Shown: one piece after another, positions 1 to 4,858 of the stretch
Numbering within the stretch: the first letter of the stretch is position 1
Layout of the letters: every line of letters begins with the position of its first letter
From: Candidatus Rokuibacteriota bacterium
GTDB lineage: Bacteria > Methylomirabilota > Methylomirabilia > Rokubacteriales > JACOUJ01
Assembly (NCBI GenBank): GCA_016177865.1
Contig: JACOUJ010000029.1
Location: 1-5,966 of the forward strand
Length of the DNA stretch: 5,966 bases
Direction of reading: 5' to 3'
Notes under the pieces: generated by a model
Told to the model about the DNA's origin: nothing
Database searches by the model: none
What the model saw: the letters and a program-made list of their open reading frames with translations, nothing else
Program-made: the position numbers and the translations under genes

Positions 1-84
1 AAACTCTCTCGCCACAAGCCGGCTCCACCGGCCGACGTAAGGCTCGTAGAGGTCACCTGCAGCCCAAACGTCTTTGCCTTTCAT
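1..84 (-). CDS. SAM-dependent methyltransferase-like protein, N-terminal fragment
   Basis: Open frame from an ATG (complement of 82-84) with no stop before the window edge, giving 28 residues. They contain AAGDLYEPYVGRWSRLVAREF, read here as WAAGDLYEPYVG followed by RWSRLVAREF. This resembles the start of a family of class I SAM methyltransferases that begin with a Y-x-x-Y-x-GRWSR-x-VA-x-EF segment just ahead of the first SAM-binding motif. The SAM-binding motifs themselves lie outside the window, so the substrate cannot be guessed. No strong ribosome site is seen; only weak purines precede the start. It lies 97 bp downstream of the TctB-like gene on the same strand. The family assignment rests on one short conserved segment. 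Confidence 0.55.
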   Translation of the reverse strand, partial: MKGKDVWAAGDLYEPYVGRWSRLVAREF

Positions 85-145
85 CGTCTACGCTACTCGT
101 CCTGATTGAAGTCATGCACTCTTCGTCCTGCTCCCCGAGGTCAGC

Positions 146-167
146 GGGATAATCCCACACCAGGTGT
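146..167. repeat. two abutting 11-bp palindromes
   Basis: GGGAT-A-ATCCC (146-156) is directly followed by ACACC-A-GGTGT (157-167). Each is a perfect 5-bp inverted repeat around a single A. Outer arms GCGGG (144-148) and CCCGC (175-179) could also pair. The site lies between the TctB-like gene and the methyltransferase-like gene. Single-base centres are too tight for separate hairpins, and no T-run follows, so it looks more like protein-binding dyads or one larger hairpin than a classic terminator. Its function is unknown. Confidence 0.35.
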
Positions 168-180
168 CGGTTGACCCGCA

Positions 181-804
181 TCACCGGATCTTAATTGCCC
201 CGGGATCTTCCGCAGCCGCAAGCCGACTTGCAACCCCATTATTCCTGCAAACCATAGAACACGTAAGGGCAATCGCGACCCAAATCAGAATTGCTAGCCA
301 CACGCGGCCGGCAAAGACGTTGTAATCACGAAGGAGCCTGCCCTCTGGAAAGGGGAGGCGTAGGAGCCGATCAAAGAGTCCCCAAAAGATGAGCCATGCG
401 GCCCCGGTGAGCACCAGGGATCGTCCCCACCCCTCGCCCGACTGGACCTTCAGATAGAGGAAGACGAACCCCGGGATGGCGATGGCAAATCCGAGGAGCC
501 AAATCCCGACAAAAAAACCGAAAATCCAGGAGAAGATGTTGAGTGCCCGGCGCCTGGCGAGAGCGGGGGCGATGCCCTGCGTGAACTGAAAATCAACCGG
601 GGCAGCGGATGGCTGCCTTGATGGCTTGTCAGGTGCCCCCTTTAACCCCCGGATCATATGAATGACTGACAGCCCTACCATCGGGATTCCAATCACCCAC
701 GGATAGAGACGCGCCTGCAGGCGCCAATCTCTGGCTTCGTACACGAAGATCACGAAGAAGACGATAACCGCCAGATCAAGAAGGAGCTGCGGCTTGAGCT
801 TCAT
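181..804 (-). CDS. TctB-family tripartite tricarboxylate transporter small membrane subunit
   Basis: A 207-residue integral membrane protein. TctB proteins are the small membrane subunit of tripartite tricarboxylate transporters, working with the large channel TctA and a periplasmic binding protein TctC to import carboxylates such as citrate. Seen here: a first hydrophobic segment at about residues 10-22, the family-like ARLYPWVIGIPM (31-42) leading into a second, a polar loop (52-88), a long hydrophobic stretch (89-118), another at 130-144, then FDRLLRLPFPEG (144-155), which resembles the usual TctB end. An extra hydrophobic segment at about 168-186 and a charged tail extend beyond this, making it longer than the usual ~150 residues. 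Neither TctA nor TctC is in the window. The ATG is kept because it directly precedes the first membrane segment, although its ribosome site is poor (GAGG about 16 bases upstream). Confidence 0.75.
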   Translation of the reverse strand: MKLKPQLLLDLAVIVFFVIFVYEARDWRLQARLYPWVIGIPMVGLSVIHMIRGLKGAPDKPSRQPSAAPVDFQFTQGIAPALARRRALNIFSWIFGFFVGIWLLGFAIAIPGFVFLYLKVQSGEGWGRSLVLTGAAWLIFWGLFDRLLRLPFPEGRLLRDYNVFAGRVWLAILIWVAIALTCSMVCRNNGVASRLAAAEDPGAIKIR

Positions 805-843
805 TGGGCCGTCACGGCAACCTCTTTAACGCAGAATGCACGC

Positions 844-872
844 AATATCGCTCCGTGGGGAGAACCTGTCAA
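844..872 (-). promoter_or_regulatory. sigma70-type promoter for the TctB-like gene
   Basis: On the minus strand, a perfect -35 TTGACA (complement of 867-872) and a -10 GATATT (complement of 844-849, 4 of 6 matches) are separated by exactly 17 bases. The predicted transcription start near 837 leaves a leader of about 30 bases before the ATG at 804. It lies between the imuB stop and the TctB-like gene, indicating that the latter can be transcribed independently of imuB. Confidence 0.55.
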
Positions 873-912
873 GCGCCGCGACATGGCCGCTCCCTTCTGG
901 TCGGCATAAAGA

Positions 913-2400
913 TTACTCCACCCTGCCCTGTAAAAACCACTGGCGGCGGGGGCGGTCGTAGTAGACCCACAGGTACTCGCCGCGCCGCGTCTCCGCGAAG
1001 TAGTATTCGCGATGCGCCGCCCGCTCCCACCAGCCACCTGAGATCACGTAGGGCCCGCGGAGCCGGGTGACCGATCCGTGCGCCGGCCCGAGGAGGAGCC
1101 ATCCGTCGTCGTGCGTCGGACGGGGTCCCGGAGGAAGTGGGACCGGCTTCGAGAAAATTCGGCGCACCAGGGTCCGCATCGTGCCCTGCCCCGGCCGGGG
1201 CGGTGCGACCTCGGCGAGCGGCTCCCAAGAAAAGCTCGCGTCGGGGAGGTGCCCGGCCGCGAGCCGGGCCCGCACCACGGCTCCCTCGCCAAGCTCGGCC
1301 CGGAGCCGGGCCAGCGCCCGGTTGGCGGCGGCGAGATCGCGCTTGGGCCCGACGGTGAAGAATCGAAGCTGCTCGCGGGTCGCGGGAAGACCATGAGCCT
1401 CCAGCTCGATCTCCAGCACCCCGGCGGGGAGCCCTTGCGCCTCCAGCCGAAGGCGGACGAGGTCGAGCAACTGGACGGCATCCAGGGCCGGCGCCGCCGG
1501 GCGGAGGCGCTCCTCGCGCCATCCCGTTCGATCGAGCAGGAGGCGAAGGGCCAGCTCCGCGAGCGCCTCGCCCCGGACCACGAGCGCTGCCAGCAGAGAA
1601 TGCAGGAGCTGCTTCACGAGAAAGAGCAAGCGGGTGAGGTCCGTCTCCGGATCGTCGAGGATGAGCGTTTGCCGAATCGGCTCCTCGGGCGGCTTCGGCT
1701 GGAGCGGTGTCCAGAGAGCCTCGGAGGCCATCCGCCAGAGGCGGTGGGCCATCGGCCCGAAGCGCTCGTGGAGCCCCCCTGCGGGAAGCGCGAGCAATGC
1801 GCCCACGGTCTTGATCCCGAGCTTTCCCAGCGTGTCGCGGAAGACCGGATCGAGGTCCAGGCGGTCGAGCGGCACCTGCCGAGCCGCCGCACGCTCCCGC
1901 GCCGGCTCGTCGAAGACCACCGTCGTCTGCCGGATCTTCGCCGCCGCATAGGTGCCGAAGCGCGTGAACCCTACGACCACCGTGGCGGTGAAGCCGGCGG
2001 TTTTGAGATCGGCGTGGACCGCCCAGGCCCATTCCTGGAGGGACGGAAAAAGCAGATCGAGCCCGGTTCCGTTGAGCCAGAAGACTCCGGGTTCCTCGGC
2101 GGCCGGCTCGATCTCCGGGGTAAAGCGCCTGAGCTGATCCAAGAGTGACATCACCCCTTCGGCAATCTCGGCGGGCAGGACCACACCGGCGCGCAGGTTG
2201 GCCGCCAGGGAGAGGCCCGCGGCGTAGCGTTGACCGGCACGCACTCCCGCCCGCCGCGCCTTCTCGTTCACCCAGAGGATCGGCGCCTGGGGCTTGTCCT
2301 CGGCGACCACCGCCGTGGGATGGGCCGCCCATTCGGGATGGCACCGCACGAGAAGCTGGAGCGGGAACGCCGGCACGCTAACACAGGCCAGCCGGTCCAC
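913..2400 (-). CDS. imuB: ImuB: inactive Y-family DNA polymerase-like mutasome protein
   Basis: A 495-residue homologue of ImuB, the non-catalytic Y-family member that links ImuA, the beta clamp and the error-prone polymerase ImuC/DnaE2 in damage-induced mutagenesis. The N-terminus DRLACVSVPAFPLQLL (2-17) sits where active Y-family enzymes carry the first catalytic Asp, and WLNGTGLDLLF (108-118) replaces the catalytic S-x-D-E motif; both are typical of ImuB and imply no polymerase activity. A helix-hairpin-helix stretch (LGIKTVGALLALP) lies near residue 195, followed by a little-finger-like region. The C-terminus GEYLWVYYDRPRRQWFLQG is a small domain often found at ImuB ends. I chose the GTG at 2398-2400: AAGG lies six bases upstream and homology begins here. 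An in-frame ATG at 2439 adds 13 poorly supported residues and has no ribosome site. DnaE2 is not in the window. Confidence 0.85.
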   Translation of the reverse strand: MDRLACVSVPAFPLQLLVRCHPEWAAHPTAVVAEDKPQAPILWVNEKARRAGVRAGQRYAAGLSLAANLRAGVVLPAEIAEGVMSLLDQLRRFTPEIEPAAEEPGVFWLNGTGLDLLFPSLQEWAWAVHADLKTAGFTATVVVGFTRFGTYAAAKIRQTTVVFDEPARERAAARQVPLDRLDLDPVFRDTLGKLGIKTVGALLALPAGGLHERFGPMAHRLWRMASEALWTPLQPKPPEEPIRQTLILDDPETDLTRLLFLVKQLLHSLLAALVVRGEALAELALRLLLDRTGWREERLRPAAPALDAVQLLDLVRLRLEAQGLPAGVLEIELEAHGLPATREQLRFFTVGPKRDLAAANRALARLRAELGEGAVVRARLAAGHLPDASFSWEPLAEVAPPRPGQGTMRTLVRRIFSKPVPLPPGPRPTHDDGWLLLGPAHGSVTRLRGPYVISGGWWERAAHREYYFAETRRGEYLWVYYDRPRRQWFLQGRVE

Positions 2401-2404
2401 GGCA
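2385..2404. repeat. 20-bp direct repeat, left copy (imuB start)
   Basis: AGGCCAGCCGGTCCACGGCA is repeated exactly and in the same orientation at 3103-3122. This copy contains the imuB GTG start codon and its first codons on the minus strand. Identity stops abruptly on both sides (C versus G on the left, T versus C on the right), as expected for a duplication flanking an insertion. Confidence 0.85.
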
Positions 2405-2413
2405 TACCTTGTC

Positions 2414-2442
2414 TTGACACTTCCCATTCCGACCCGCATACT
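2414..2442 (+). promoter_or_regulatory. sigma70-type promoter of the toxin-antitoxin operon
   Basis: A perfect -35 TTGACA (2414-2419) is followed after 17 bases by CATACT (2437-2442), a 4-of-6 match to the -10 consensus. The predicted start, near 2449, lies just upstream of the palindrome at 2461-2470 and the antitoxin ribosome site. It lies wholly within the inserted segment, so the cassette brings its own promoter. Confidence 0.6.
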
Positions 2443-2464
2443 AAGATTGATTAACGATCCTCAA
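2438..2464 (-). promoter_or_regulatory. weak candidate promoter for imuB, overlapping the toxin-antitoxin promoter
   Basis: On the minus strand, TTGAGG (complement of 2459-2464) and TAGTAT (complement of 2438-2443) are 15 bases apart. Both are 4-of-6 matches and the spacing is short. It would start transcription about 20-30 bases before the imuB GTG. The -10 overlaps the plus-strand -10 and the -35 overlaps the palindrome at 2461-2470, so use of the two promoters would be mutually exclusive. This is a weak call. Confidence 0.25.
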
Positions 2465-2470
2465 CGTTGA
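2461..2470. promoter_or_regulatory. perfect 10-bp palindrome, candidate antitoxin operator
   Basis: TCAACGTTGA is a perfect palindrome between the predicted promoter and the ribosome site of the antitoxin gene. Phd/YefM-family antitoxins normally bind short palindromes at their own promoters, with the toxin as co-repressor, so autoregulation from this site is a reasonable inference. Only one copy is seen. Confidence 0.4.
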
Positions 2471-2482
2471 AAGGAGCATTTA

Positions 2483-2812
2483 ATGGCCTCAAAGGCTGCT
2501 ACTTCAAAGATTTCCCCCGTGGTCCAGCGTCTCCCCCTTACTCAGGCCCGCGTTCACCTCGGCGCTGTGGTTAAGCGGGTTCATTTGAACAAGGAGTACT
2601 TCATCCTTGAAAAAGACGGTATCCCCATTGCCGGCCTGATGGATATCGACGAGTTCGAGGATTACCTGGAACTGCAAGATCCCAAGGTCCGAGCCATCAT
2701 TCAAAAGGGCCGTCAGGAGTATTTGGCTGGCAAAAGCCGGCCAGCCAAAGAGCTCCTCCGAGAACTCCAGCAGCGAAAGCGAGGTAAGGTCGCGCGGCAT
2801 CAGAGGGCATGA
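2483..2812 (+). CDS. Phd/YefM-type antitoxin
   Basis: A 109-residue protein that should neutralise the toxin encoded directly downstream and repress its own promoter. After a short Ser/Lys-rich leader, LPLTQARVHLGAVVKRV (17-33) followed by FILEKDGIPIAGLMDIDEFEDYL (40-62, key residues E43, G46, P48, A50, L52 and the D-E-F-E run) matches the Phd/YefM fold: a helix that positions the DNA-binding face, a beta-hairpin, then the start of the long helix. The C-terminal half (67-109) is rich in Arg, Lys and Gln, as in antitoxin tails that are disordered until they wrap the toxin. AAAGGAG at 2470-2476 is a strong ribosome site, six bases before the ATG. The last codons overlap the toxin start by four bases. 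Confidence 0.8.
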   Translation: MASKAATSKISPVVQRLPLTQARVHLGAVVKRVHLNKEYFILEKDGIPIAGLMDIDEFEDYLELQDPKVRAIIQKGRQEYLAGKSRPAKELLRELQQRKRGKVARHQRA

Positions 2813-3102
2813 CGCCGCGTCTTTCCGTTCGGACCGTCCCTCAGTTTGATCGCCTGCTTCGCCGTCTCAACAAACAACACCCCGAACTCCCTCAACTCTA
2901 CGCTGAAGCCTTAAGAATCCTCGAAACCGACCCTCTCAACCTTAGCCGGCAACACAACATTAAGAAACTCACAGGGGTCGGACCAGGCGAAGGCGGTCAG
3001 TATCGACTCGCCCTGCGTCGCTTCCGATTTCGCTATGACATCTCCGGGCACGAGGTTGTACTCTACTACTGCGGCCTCCGGCGTGAAGACACCTACCGCT
3101 AG
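2809..3102 (+). CDS. RelE/ParE-superfamily toxin
   Basis: A 97-residue toxin, normal length for the superfamily, whose members cleave mRNA on the ribosome (RelE type) or poison gyrase (ParE type). The C-terminal half is diagnostic: IKKLTGVGPGEGGQYRLALR (51-70) has the KKL-x-G and YRL core strands, FRFRYDI (72-78) the next strand, and YYCGLRREDTYR (86-97) the terminal strand ending in R-R-E-x-x-YR. Conserved basic and aromatic residues (R66, R73, R91, Y96, R97) look intact, favouring a RelE-like RNase, but the subtype is not certain. Its ATG overlaps the antitoxin stop as ATGA, implying translational coupling. Its TAG lies in CTAG at 3099-3102, shared with the opposing imuA stop. Confidence 0.78.
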   Translation: MTPRLSVRTVPQFDRLLRRLNKQHPELPQLYAEALRILETDPLNLSRQHNIKKLTGVGPGEGGQYRLALRRFRFRYDISGHEVVLYYCGLRREDTYR

Positions 3103-3695
3103 AGGCCAGCCGGTCCACGGCACATCTCCGTATAGCCCCACGTCGGACCCCGCCGCTTGTCCTTGAGCGCGGTCAGCTCACAGGCGAACCGGTCCTCCAC
3201 CACCGGTTTCCGCTGGGCGTGGACTCTCAGGGAGACGAGCGACCCGAGCGACGGAGCCTTCTCCACTTTCTCGGTCAGGCAGACCAGGGCGGTGTGATGC
3301 TTCTGGGCGAGCCCGGCCAGGCGCGCCTGGAGCAGCGTCGGGATCCCGGCGCCGGCGAGGTCGAGGACGACCAAGCCGAAGCCGCCCGACCTCACGAGCC
3401 GATCCGCCGCGCGGGGGACGCCCTTCGTGTCGGGGACGCGAACCACCACCAGCGCCTCGAGATCCACTCCGCCCTCGGCGGCGTCGGGCGGGTAGAAGGA
3501 ACTCTCCCGCGGCGTGATCCAGGCGACCGGCTCTCTCTGTCGCTGCGCCTCCAGCGCGAGCCTGAAGGCCAGCGTGAGCCTCGTCGTGGACCCCGTCCCC
3601 GAGATCTCGACGAAGCGCCCCGTGATGTCCGCCAAGCCCCACGGCGCCACCACGGGAGAAGCGACCTCCCGAACCAGAACGATCGAACGGGACAT
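3099..3695 (-). CDS. imuA: ImuA: RecA-like mutasome protein
   Basis: A 198-residue RecA-related protein, assigned as ImuA from its sequence and its position upstream of imuB. ImuA proteins act with ImuB and DnaE2 in mutagenic lesion bypass. The segment GRFVEISGTGSTTRLTLAFR (26-45) aligns with the RecA P-loop strand and helix, but the Walker A is degenerate: GTGSTTRL (33-40) has Arg in place of the catalytic Lys. A Walker B-like strand, FGLVVLDLAG, follows in the middle of the protein. ATP hydrolysis is therefore doubtful, as in many ImuA-type proteins. AGGAG (complement of 3706-3710) lies ten bases before the ATG. It begins 58 bp after the msrA stop with no obvious promoter between, so read-through from msrA is likely. 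The stop lies in the CTAG at the edge of the inserted toxin-antitoxin cassette. No LexA-like box was recognised upstream. Confidence 0.7.
   Translation of the reverse strand: MSRSIVLVREVASPVVAPWGLADITGRFVEISGTGSTTRLTLAFRLALEAQRQREPVAWITPRESSFYPPDAAEGGVDLEALVVVRVPDTKGVPRAADRLVRSGGFGLVVLDLAGAGIPTLLQARLAGLAQKHHTALVCLTEKVEKAPSLGSLVSLRVHAQRKPVVEDRFACELTALKDKRRGPTWGYTEMCRGPAGL
3103..3122. repeat. 20-bp direct repeat, right copy (imuA 3' end)
   Basis: An exact second copy of the repeat at 2385-2404. Here it encodes the last residues of ImuA (CRGPAGL). It also keeps a GTG (complement of 3116-3118) with GGAG (complement of 3126-3129) seven bases upstream, which looks like the original imuB start. Translation from it now runs into the cassette. 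Confidence 0.85.
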
Positions 3696-3753
3696 ATGGC
3701 GAGTGCTCCTGAGAGCTCCGGCCGCTCATCGATTTCCCGCCGGTGAGCAGCGG

Positions 3754-4218
3754 CTAATGTCCGGCGATGCCGCACTTCTCGAAGTAGCGCTGATGGTACT
3801 CCTCCGCCCGATAGAACGTCGAGGCGGGCGTGATCTCCGTCACGATCGGCCGCTTGTACCGGTGGCTCTGTTCGATCTTCTCCTTCATCGCCTTCGCGGC
3901 CGTCATCTGCTCCGGCGTGTGATAGAAGACCGCGGAGCGATACTGGGTCCCCACATCCGGCCCCTGCCGGTTCAGGGTCGTGGGGTCGTGATTCTCGAAG
4001 AACACGGCCAGCAGCTCCTCGTACGAGACCCGGGCGGGATCGAACTCCACCTCGATGGCCTCGGCGTGCCCGGTCTTCCCCGTGCACACATCTTTGTAGG
4101 TCGGGTTCTCAAACCGTCCGCCCGTGTAGCCGACCGTCGCCGAGACGACCCCCTTGACCTGGCGAAACACTTCCTCGACTCCCCAGAAACAGCCCGCGGC
4201 AAACGTGGCTTTTTCCAT
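3754..4218 (-). CDS. msrA: peptide-methionine (S)-S-oxide reductase MsrA
   Basis: A 154-residue MsrA that reduces the S epimer of methionine sulfoxide in proteins and as free amino acid, using thioredoxin-type reductants, in the cytoplasm (no signal peptide). The GCFWG motif at residues 9-13 contains catalytic Cys10. Also present are TVGYTGG (28-34), GHAEA (50-54), FFENHDPTTLNRQGPDVGTQYRS, here noted by its HDPT and QG-x-D-x-G-TQYRS cores, and AEEYHQRYFEK near the end. Cys149 in FEKCG is the likely resolving cysteine; Cys45 is an additional one. The length is that of a compact single-domain MsrA without MsrB fusion. AAGGAGGGT (complement of 4225-4233) is a very strong ribosome site six bases before the ATG. 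The upstream fused antitoxin-toxin remnant ends 27 bp away and imuA follows 58 bp later on the same strand. Confidence 0.97.
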   Translation of the reverse strand: MEKATFAAGCFWGVEEVFRQVKGVVSATVGYTGGRFENPTYKDVCTGKTGHAEAIEVEFDPARVSYEELLAVFFENHDPTTLNRQGPDVGTQYRSAVFYHTPEQMTAAKAMKEKIEQSHRYKRPIVTEITPASTFYRAEEYHQRYFEKCGIAGH

Positions 4219-4245
4219 GGTCTCACCCTCCTTGTGACGTTCCGT

Positions 4246-4719
4246 TCACGATCGAGACCGTAGCGGCGCGAACCCTTCCTTTTTTGCCGCCTTTTCCAAA
4301 TTGAGATCCCAGGAGGCAAAGACAAAGGGCTCAGCGACCCGTCCATGCACGGCCATCGCGGAAGCCAAGTGCACTGCGTCATAGACCCTCAGCCGATGGT
4401 CTTCTACCAGACGCGCGCTCTCCCGAATGAGCGAATCTGTGATCTCCACGACGAGATAATGGACCCAATCGTCATCGAGATCTTGAATGACTCTCCGGTA
4501 GCCCCCAGCCGACAGACCTCTTTCATGGCGTCTCCGGACGAAAGCGGCCCGTGCTTCGACATACGCGATCGCCGAAGTCGAGATCTGTCGAGCCTGATCG
4601 ACCGCATTCCGGACGACAGAGGAACCCTCTTCATCCACATACAGCTTGACGAGGGCCCTCACGCGTTTGAGGTACTGACTCAGCCGGTTCTTCAGTTCCC
4701 TGATCCCTACGGCCGCCAC
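4246..4719 (-). pseudogene. fused remnant of antitoxin and PIN-domain (VapC-type) toxin genes
   Basis: One 157-codon frame reads as two proteins. Residues 1-21 (AVGIRELKNRLSQYLKRVR) match the N-terminus of a Phd/VapB-like antitoxin. From residue 22 (ALVKLYVDEEGS) it matches a VapC PIN-domain toxin starting a few residues after the usual Y-x-D-T-S start. Later PIN acidic residues are present: Glu55 in YVEARA, Asp114 in VYDAVHLASA and Asp138 in SWDLN. The first catalytic Asp, the rest of the antitoxin and its toxin-binding tail are missing. An in-frame deletion near 4654-4659 explains this. VapC enzymes cleave RNA with Mg2+ held by all the acidic residues, so this product is probably inactive, though the frame remains open. 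The GTG start has GGAGG (complement of 4724-4728) four bases upstream. It stops 27 bp before msrA. Confidence 0.75.
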
Positions 4720-4731
4720 GATTCCTCCATA

Positions 4732-4764
4732 ATGTGGCTACATTTTTTGCCATTGTGGTCACAT
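4732..4764. promoter_or_regulatory. paired operator-like repeats at the toxin-antitoxin remnant promoter
   Basis: ATGTGGCTACAT (4732-4743) and TTGTGGTCACAT (4753-4764) share TGTGG-N2-ACAT; each is an imperfect palindrome, and their starts are 21 bp apart, two helical turns. They flank and overlap the promoter of the fused gene, as expected for antitoxin dimers binding cooperatively to their own promoter. Confidence 0.5.
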
Positions 4765-4770
4765 CGTCAA
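4742..4770 (-). promoter_or_regulatory. promoter of the fused antitoxin-toxin remnant
   Basis: On the minus strand, TTGACG (complement of 4765-4770) and AAAAAT (complement of 4742-4747) are 17 bases apart, matching the -35 consensus at 5 of 6 and the -10 at 4 of 6. The two operator-like repeats occupy the spacer and the start-site side. It may also drive msrA and imuA by read-through, since the gaps between these genes are only 27 and 58 bp. Confidence 0.5.
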
Positions 4771-4830
4771 GGGGATGGTCTTCAGAAGTATTACCATACA
4801 CATGACGAGTATTCAATCGAAAACGAAAAA

Positions 4831-4858
4831 TCTCCTAACTATCTAATATAACTAGTTA
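4831..4858 (-). terminator. weak AT-rich hairpin and T-run after the hydrolase gene
   Basis: On the minus strand, TAACTA (complement of 4853-4858) can pair with TAGTTA (complement of 4836-4841) across an 11-base loop, and five T residues follow (complement of 4826-4830). The stem is short and contains only A, T and two GC pairs, so it is a poor terminator at best. The overlapping palindrome TAACTAGTTA (4849-4858) could instead be a protein site. It lies in the AT-rich gap between the hydrolase gene and the antitoxin-toxin remnant. Confidence 0.25.

Larger units (their letters stand above)
2405..3122 (+). mobile_element. candidate toxin-antitoxin cassette inserted between imuA and imuB, with one repeat copy
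   Basis: About 698 bp of unique sequence (2405-3102) lies between exact 20-bp direct repeats and carries only a plus-strand promoter, antitoxin and toxin. It is transcribed against its minus-strand neighbours and is visibly less GC-rich than imuB. The toxin stop codon abuts the right repeat exactly. No transposase, integrase or convincing terminal inverted repeats are present. Twenty bases is long for a transposon target duplication, so the mechanism could be a cassette or site-specific event, a MITE-like passenger or illegitimate recombination. That it is an insertion follows from restoration of the imuA-imuB overlap when it is removed; how it moved is unknown. Confidence 0.55.

Noticed and set aside
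157..179. Integron attC-like recombination site next to the paired palindromes
   Set aside because: GTTGACC near 171-177 does not fit the GTTRRRY core and no matching complementary core is positioned to form an attC hairpin.
869..2344. Long minus-strand open frame of 491 codons in another phase, and a 356-codon plus-strand frame at 1078-2148
   Set aside because: Both lie within imuB; their translations are Arg/Gly/Pro/Ala-rich without domain-like patterns, as expected for shadow frames in very GC-rich coding DNA.
2401..2439. ATG at 2439 as the imuB start
   Set aside because: It has no ribosome site, adds 13 residues encoded by cassette DNA, and lies outside the reconstructed ancestral start; the GTG at 2400 has AAGG at good spacing and matches where homologues begin.
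2405..3102. Terminal inverted repeats at the ends of the inserted segment
   Set aside because: GTCTTGACAC (2411-2420) resembles GTCTTCACGC on the complement of 3081-3090, but the copies are at unequal distances from the boundaries (6 versus 12 bases) and the match is imperfect, so chance is likely.
3696..3753. SOS/LexA operator upstream of imuA
   Set aside because: Neither CTGT-N8-ACAG nor GAAC-N4-GTTC-like dyads are visible in the gap between msrA and imuA.
3514..4263. 249-codon plus-strand open frame across imuA and msrA
   Set aside because: It is antisense to msrA, which is certain, and has no recognisable motif or ribosome site; it is a shadow frame.
4345..4851. 168-codon plus-strand open frame
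   Set aside because: It is antisense to the antitoxin-PIN remnant, whose domains are recognisable; it has no family-like segment of its own.
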